A program made the position numbers and the translations under genes. Positions 60,258 through 64,000 of a stretch of 64,000 nt of DNA are shown here, piece after piece. Each line of letters starts with the position of its first letter. Position 1 is the stretch's first letter. A model generated the notes under the pieces. That model had not been told where the DNA came from. It saw only the letters and a program-made list of their open reading frames with translations, and did no database searches. This DNA is from Pseudobdellovibrio sp031428275 (lineage in GTDB: Bacteria > Bdellovibrionota > Bdellovibrionia > Bdellovibrionales > Bdellovibrionaceae): assembly GCA_031428275.1 (NCBI GenBank), contig JANPPC010000001.1:84904-148903 (forward strand). The letters are read 5' to 3'.

Positions 60258-62078
60258 ATGGCAGAAAAAAATCAAAACTCAAAAGATGACAAAAAAATTC
60301 TTTCTTTAGCAGAGCAAGAGGCTTTAGCCACGGAAGAAATTCAAAAGCTCATCAAGCTTTCAAAAGAAAAAGGTCGTGTAACGATCGAAGAAATCAACGA
60401 AAGCCTTCCTCTTGAAGTCGTCGCAGTCACTGTACTAGACGCTTTCATGCAATCTTTAGAAGCGAACGGTGTGATTATATCTGAACACTCCGACGCGGCT
60501 AAGGCTGAAGAAAAAGAAGAATTTTTATCAGAAGTCGATGATGACGAAGATGAAGACGACGATGACAAACCGAAGGCTGCCGAAGACGCTAAAGGTAGCG
60601 ATCCGGTGCGTTTATACTTACGTAAGATGGGTTCAGTTTCACTTTTAACTCGTGAGGGTGAAGTTGAGATCGCGCGTCGTATTGAAAAGGGTGAACGCGA
60701 AATTGTTCGTTCAATGTTGTTATCTCCGCTGGGTACGTACGAAATTATCAATTTAGGTAAGCGTTTAGACCAGGGCCGTATCAAAGTAAAAGCGATCTTT
60801 CGAGGTTTAGAAGACGAAGATACTCAGTACGACGAAAAAGAATACATCGAAAAAATTCACCAGTTGATCGGTATTGTTACTAAATACCAGACTGATACTG
60901 AAAAGCACTTTACTGCGTTACGTGAAGAAAACATCACAATGCCGAATAAAAATAAGGTGATGGAAGAGTTAAAAGTTTTAAATGAAGCATTGATGTCGAA
61001 TTTCGAATCAATCAATTTCAACCGTAAAACGATTAACCGCGTAGTTATTAAATTTAAAAACTTAGTGAATCGTATGGGTACATTACGTCGTCGTATTAAA
61101 GATGGTATTGAAAAAACATTCTCAAAAGATGTTGTTTCAATGATGGAACGCATGAAGTTAATTGAAACAAACGAAAAAGAACTTCTGAAAATGACAAAAG
61201 ATACAGGCTTATCTTTTGGGCGCTTCAGAACTTACGCTTTACAAGCGCAAGAGGCAGAAGTTCGTCTAAAGCGTCTGCATATTGATACAGCGATGAATTT
61301 TCGTTGGATTCAAGAAACATACACAGCCATCTGGAAAGGTGAGCGCGAAGCCGATTTAGCGAAATCTGAATTAGTTGAAGCGAATTTACGTCTAGTGGTT
61401 TCGATTGCCAAAAAATATACGAACCGCGGTTTACAATTCTTGGATCTGATCCAAGAGGGTAACATCGGTTTAATGAAAGCCGTTGATAAGTTTGAATACC
61501 GTCGTGGTTACAAATTTTCGACATACGCCACTTGGTGGATTCGTCAGGCCATTACTCGTGCGATCGCCGATCAGGCCCGCACAATTCGTATACCGGTGCA
61601 CATGATCGAAACGATCAATAAACTGGTTCGTACGCAGCGTTTATTAATTCAAGAGCTTGGCCGCGAGGCTACGCCTGAAGAAATCGCCGATAAAATGGAT
61701 ATGCCGGTTGATAAAGTTCGCAAGGTATTAAAAATTGCGAAAGAGCCCATCAGTTTAGAAACACCAGTCGGTGAAGAAGAAGACTCTCACCTGGGTGATT
61801 TTATCGAAGATAAGAAAGTGATCAATCCGGCTGAAGCGATTGTGAACTTAAACTTAGCTGAACAAACTCGTCGCGTATTATCGACGCTAACTCCGCGTGA
61901 AGAGAAAGTTCTTCGCATGCGTTTTGGTATCGGGGAAGAATCAGATCACACTTTGGAAGAAGTGGGACAAGATTTCAACGTAACACGTGAACGTATTCGT
62001 CAGATCGAGGCAAAGGCCTTACGCAAGCTTCGTCACCCAAGCCGATCGAACAAGCTTAAGACGTTTGTTGATAGCTAG
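60258..62078 (+). CDS. rpoD: RNA polymerase primary sigma factor RpoD
   Basis: This is a 606-residue protein. Region 1.1 lies at ~20-80, followed by a short acidic stretch (~90-105), region 1.2, the non-conserved region (~160-360), regions 2.1-2.4 (ANLRLVVSIAKKYTNRGLQFLDLIQEGN...YKFSTYATWWIRQAI), region 3 and region 4.2 (TLEEVGQDFNVTRERIRQIEAKALRKL). It is the housekeeping sigma. It is last in the rpsU operon, and a strong terminator follows. Confidence 0.97.
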   Translation: MAEKNQNSKDDKKILSLAEQEALATEEIQKLIKLSKEKGRVTIEEINESLPLEVVAVTVLDAFMQSLEANGVIISEHSDAAKAEEKEEFLSEVDDDEDEDDDDKPKAAEDAKGSDPVRLYLRKMGSVSLLTREGEVEIARRIEKGEREIVRSMLLSPLGTYEIINLGKRLDQGRIKVKAIFRGLEDEDTQYDEKEYIEKIHQLIGIVTKYQTDTEKHFTALREENITMPNKNKVMEELKVLNEALMSNFESINFNRKTINRVVIKFKNLVNRMGTLRRRIKDGIEKTFSKDVVSMMERMKLIETNEKELLKMTKDTGLSFGRFRTYALQAQEAEVRLKRLHIDTAMNFRWIQETYTAIWKGEREADLAKSELVEANLRLVVSIAKKYTNRGLQFLDLIQEGNIGLMKAVDKFEYRRGYKFSTYATWWIRQAITRAIADQARTIRIPVHMIETINKLVRTQRLLIQELGREATPEEIADKMDMPVDKVRKVLKIAKEPISLETPVGEEEDSHLGDFIEDKKVINPAEAIVNLNLAEQTRRVLSTLTPREEKVLRMRFGIGEESDHTLEEVGQDFNVTRERIRQIEAKALRKLRHPSRSNKLKTFVDS

Positions 62079-62126
62079 GCGGGGCCGCCTAGGCGACTGT
62101 CTTAGTTAAAAATTTAGTTTTTTAGG

Positions 62127-62153
62127 AAGGAGATCGAAAGATCTCCTTTTTTT
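62127..62153 (+). terminator. Intrinsic terminator after rpoD
   Basis: AAGGAGATC (62127-62135), a GAAA tetraloop and GATCTCCTT (62140-62148) form a perfect 9-bp stem, with TTTTT from 62149. It ends the macromolecular-synthesis operon and touches the stop of the convergent gene. Confidence 0.93.
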
Positions 62154-62685
62154 ATTCTTGCAGCTGTGAAAATACATTTTCTAAGCGAGTCATCAGCGTA
62201 TTTGTCTGCGGATCTGCTTTGCCCGCGTCTATTAATTCACTTAGCACCAGATCATCGTTATTTAGCCCGATGTTGGCCATTGGGTTTTCGGGATTTAAAT
62301 ATTTAACTCTCCATCCGCGTGGTTCTTTTTGCATGACTACTTGGTGGGTAAGCTCTTGTAGATTATTCTCTAGTAAAGTTACATTTTCTTCATTGACCGT
62401 TAAGCTGTGCATCTTTTTTGAAGCAGCTTGTTCAGTTTTTTCAGAAATTGAGTTTACTTGGGCCGTTCCCAAAAGCTCCATCGATTTTTGAACTTCGGGG
62501 GCTGGGGCCGGTAAGGTCGTTGCCGCCTGAGCATCGGTTGTTTTACTAGAGCCGGTTGTTTTGATTTCATTTTGTTGGGCGCTCGGCGCTGTTGATGAAA
62601 CTTTTGAATTTCTAGTTAAAAAGAATTGCGTGACAATTATTCCTAATAAAAATGCAATTACCACGTAAGATGTCTGTTTTTTCAT
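62152..62685 (-). CDS. Single-pass membrane protein with GspC-like PDZ end
   Basis: This 177-residue protein has one N-terminal transmembrane helix (residues ~8-24), a Ser/Thr/Ala/Gln-rich linker (~27-75) and a C-terminal globular region. Its last ~50 residues (GWRVKYLNPENPMANIGLNNDDLVL...DPQTNTLMTRLENVFSQLQ) have the shape of the PDZ/HR domain of type II secretion GspC. No gsp genes are adjacent, so it may be a stand-alone protein. The resemblance is by eye. Confidence 0.55.
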   Translation of the reverse strand: MKKQTSYVVIAFLLGIIVTQFFLTRNSKVSSTAPSAQQNEIKTTGSSKTTDAQAATTLPAPAPEVQKSMELLGTAQVNSISEKTEQAASKKMHSLTVNEENVTLLENNLQELTHQVVMQKEPRGWRVKYLNPENPMANIGLNNDDLVLSELIDAGKADPQTNTLMTRLENVFSQLQE

Positions 62686-62766
62686 ATGACCCCACTGTCA
62701 TTATTAAAAGGTTTGAAATCGATGTGGTCAACTGGCCCTATACCACGCAGCACTCGCTTAGATAGG

Positions 62767-62795
62767 TTGATCTGGCATCAATGATTTGCTAGCCT
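62767..62795 (+). promoter_or_regulatory. Promoter of the tRNA gene
   Basis: TTGATC (62767-62772), a 17-base spacer and TAGCCT (62790-62795). The -35 matches 4 of 6 bases and the -10 three. It sits 18 bases before the tRNA 5' end. Confidence 0.35.
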
Positions 62796-62812
62796 TTGAA
62801 TGCATTCTTAGT

Positions 62813-62889
62813 GGGGGTGTAGCTTAGTTGGTTAAAGCAATCGGCTCATAACCGATGGATCCGGGGTTCGAGTCCCTGCGCCCCTACCA
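62813..62889 (+). tRNA. tRNA-Met (CAT)
   Basis: The 77-base cloverleaf closes fully: acceptor GGGGGTG/CGCCCCT, D stem GCTT/AAGC, anticodon stem ATCGG/CCGAT with loop CTCATAA (anticodon CAT at 62847-62849), T stem CGGGG/CCCTG with loop TTCGAGT, and an encoded CCA at 62887-62889. The anticodon stem lacks the three G-C pairs of the initiator, so it is elongator Met. A lysidine-modified tRNA-Ile2 also reads CAT and cannot be ruled out by eye. Confidence 0.95.
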
Positions 62890-62921
62890 TTATTTGGTTT
62901 TATCATTTTCTTGGAGTTAAA

Positions 62922-63341
62922 GTGGTCGATTCTATAAATAATAATCAACTAGCTCCATATATAATAGAATCAAATATTGATATTGCTCCATTATTAATGG
63001 CTTTTGATCAGTTTCATGAGGCCTTGCAGATTGCAAAGTCTGATTTAGAAAAAGCAGGTACAATTCAATACTTTGAATTTACCTATGAACTAGCCTGGAA
63101 AACATTAAAGCGTATTTTAAATAGTAGAGGCAAAGACTTAAATAGTCCAAAACCTATCTTTAGAGAAGCGGCTTTAGAAAAACTGATTGATAACCCAGAG
63201 CTATGGTTTGATTTTACAAAGGATCGTAACGAAACAGTACATACCTATAATAAGGTAATTGCTAATAATATTTTTAAAGACTTACATCTTTTTGATGCGG
63301 AAATGATAAAGTTAATCAGTAAACTTAAATCGCTTAAATGA
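62922..63341 (+). CDS. hepT: HEPN-family toxin HepT (HI0074-like)
   Basis: This 139-residue all-helical protein is of the 'nucleotidyltransferase substrate-binding' type: FEFTYELAWKTLKRIL and FREAALEKLI are family hallmarks. The catalytic HEPN motif R-x4-H is present as R102...H107 (RNETVH), so an RNase activity is possible. The start is a GTG with GGAG upstream. It overlaps the MntA gene by 4 bases (ATGA) and is more AT-rich than the core genes before it. It starts 32 bases after the tRNA. Confidence 0.9.
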   Translation: MVDSINNNQLAPYIIESNIDIAPLLMAFDQFHEALQIAKSDLEKAGTIQYFEFTYELAWKTLKRILNSRGKDLNSPKPIFREAALEKLIDNPELWFDFTKDRNETVHTYNKVIANNIFKDLHLFDAEMIKLISKLKSLK

Positions 63342-63625
63342 AAATAATTCAGTTAGAACCAAAACATTTAACGATCGTTAAAGAAATTCTAAAAAAATAT
63401 GAAGTTAATGTATTTGTATTTGGTTCAAGAGCCAAGAATAGCGCTAAGACACTTTCTGACTTAGATTTGTGTTTAAAAGATAATTACGACAAGTCTACTA
63501 TTAGAAAATTACAAGATGCATTTGAAGATTCGGATTTACCGTTTAAGGTTGATGTTGTGGTTTGGTCAGATATTTCAGCTAGTTTTCAAAAGCATATTGA
63601 AAAAGATCTTATAAAATTTAATTAA
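63338..63625 (+). CDS. mntA: Minimal nucleotidyltransferase antitoxin MntA
   Basis: This 95-residue protein has the minimal nucleotidyltransferase signature: VFVFGSRAKNSAKTLSDLDLCL, with G29-S30 and the metal ligands D41 and D43, and a third carboxylate at D72 (KVDVVVW). In HepT/MntA systems the enzyme adds AMP to the toxin and silences it. All catalytic residues are visible. Overlap with hepT implies coupled translation. Confidence 0.9.
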   Translation: MKIIQLEPKHLTIVKEILKKYEVNVFVFGSRAKNSAKTLSDLDLCLKDNYDKSTIRKLQDAFEDSDLPFKVDVVVWSDISASFQKHIEKDLIKFN

Positions 63626-63748
63626 GAAGCTGAGAAAGAAAGCCACAACACAAAAATGCTTCGATTTAGCAATTATTTTGATACTAAAAGTAGTTATTCA
63701 AATTGCTCGTATTACAGATGAACATGATTACAAGAAAGGTCGGAAGAA

Positions 63749-63919
63749 ATGAAAAAGTTAACTAAAAAACCTATCGATTTTTTCAAAGCCGCAAAAAAAA
63801 ACGGTGATCTTATTAAAGCTTTTCGCGCAAATTTTAATATTAAAAAAAATGATATGTCTCGGTTCTACTCACTCGATGGTGGAAGTGTATCCAAAATCCA
63901 AGACATTTTAAATATTTAG
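63749..63919 (+). CDS. Small AT-rich ORF of 56 residues, unknown
   Basis: A 56-residue frame with ATG at 63749 and a fair Shine-Dalgarno (GAAAGG, CGGAAG) runs to TAG at 63917-63919. The protein is basic (KKLTKKPIDFFKAAKKNGDL) with a helical N-terminus and no known motif. It may be a third gene of the HepT/MntA locus or a remnant of an accessory gene. A small hairpin (63920-63932) follows its stop. Confidence 0.4.
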   Translation: MKKLTKKPIDFFKAAKKNGDLIKAFRANFNIKKNDMSRFYSLDGGSVSKIQDILNI

Positions 63920-64000
63920 CAGACGAAGTCTGTAGTTAAAATGGTTGCGAACTCCAAAAGCTGAGTATTGTTCGCCCTTTGCGAGTCGGTTGTAACCTTC

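Noticed and set aside
60341..60784. Minus-strand frame of 147 codons with a long serine run, antisense to rpoD
   Set aside because: The serine run is the mirror of rpoD's acidic Asp/Glu codons; it has no ribosome site and lies wholly within a certain gene.
62813..62889. Calling the CAT tRNA an initiator
   Set aside because: The anticodon stem ATCGG/CCGAT lacks the three consecutive G-C pairs of initiator tRNA.
63624..63752. Short open frame ending in a TGA that overlaps the ATG of the 56-residue ORF
   Set aside because: It looks like translational coupling, but there is no ATG or GTG start and no motif; it is more likely chance in AT-rich DNA.
1..64000. CRISPR array, insertion sequence or rRNA operon
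   Set aside because: No regularly spaced repeats, transposase genes with terminal repeats, or rRNA-like sequences were seen on reading through the window.

Overview
The window looks like chromosome from a low-GC member of the Bdellovibrionota (a Bdellovibrio-like predatory or free-living relative). This is inferred from gene content and protein style, not from a marker search: many small secreted or outer-membrane proteins of unknown function, several phospholipase-D enzymes, PrkA/YeaH/SpoVR, a PhaR regulator, an rpsU-yqeY-dnaG-rpoD operon, frequent GTG/TTG starts and short intergenic gaps. It is dense core-type chromosome. No insertion sequence, CRISPR array or rRNA operon was seen. Only the last ~1.1 kb, after a tRNA, has an accessory character.

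Layout. 1-9.2 kb: the tail of a SEC-C protein, a Rieske/FAD oxidoreductase, ExoD-like and MFS membrane proteins, a YgjP-type metalloprotease, a cardiolipin-synthase-like PLD enzyme, two envelope proteins, and a stress-flavoured minus-strand group (BON protein, Cys-rich zinc protein, histone-H1-like basic protein). 9.3-21.6 kb: an EEP phosphatase/PLD pair resembling E. coli ybhP-clsB, a GST, a hemerythrin, an MFS transporter, a MASE3 hybrid histidine kinase, a secreted HSL-type esterase, and a minus-strand operon of winged-helix-like protein, holin-IV-like membrane protein, lipid kinase and metallophosphoesterase. 21.7-28.5 kb: SOUL heme protein, DUF2177, a KefF-KefC potassium/proton antiporter pair, a large membrane protein of the misnamed 'site-specific recombinase' (Gcr) family, and an RRM protein whose Shine-Dalgarno lies in a predicted hairpin. 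28.6-39.4 kb: a secreted protein plus secreted PLD pair, an ABC-F ATPase, a GreA/B-like factor, a DTW tRNA modifier, a GNAT-VOC fusion and several secreted proteins.

39.5-51 kb: mreB followed by an apparent sigma-like/anti-sigma-like transmembrane fusion, a sensor kinase and a small membrane protein, then a short RadC, LpoB with a COG3014 lipoprotein, PhaR, and a TPR lipoprotein with a LolB-like lipoprotein downstream. 51-57 kb: prkA-yeaH-spoVR followed by a YciH/SUI1 translation factor and an OmpR-type response regulator. 57-62.2 kb: tadA divergent from the macromolecular-synthesis operon rpsU-yqeY-dnaG-rpoD, with an attenuator-like terminator after rpsU and a strong terminator after rpoD. 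62.2-64 kb: a GspC/PDZ-like protein, tRNA-Met(CAT), then an AT-rich HepT/MntA toxin-antitoxin pair and a 56-aa ORF, consistent with an island edge at a tRNA.

The most interesting leads are the RBS-masking hairpin and inverted repeat before the RRM gene, the sigma/anti-sigma-like fusion in the mreB cluster, the secreted protein/PLD pair, the PLD-plus-membrane-tail fusion, and the tRNA-linked HepT/MntA edge. No wholly new defence system was evident. All family calls come from reading motifs and were not checked by database search.
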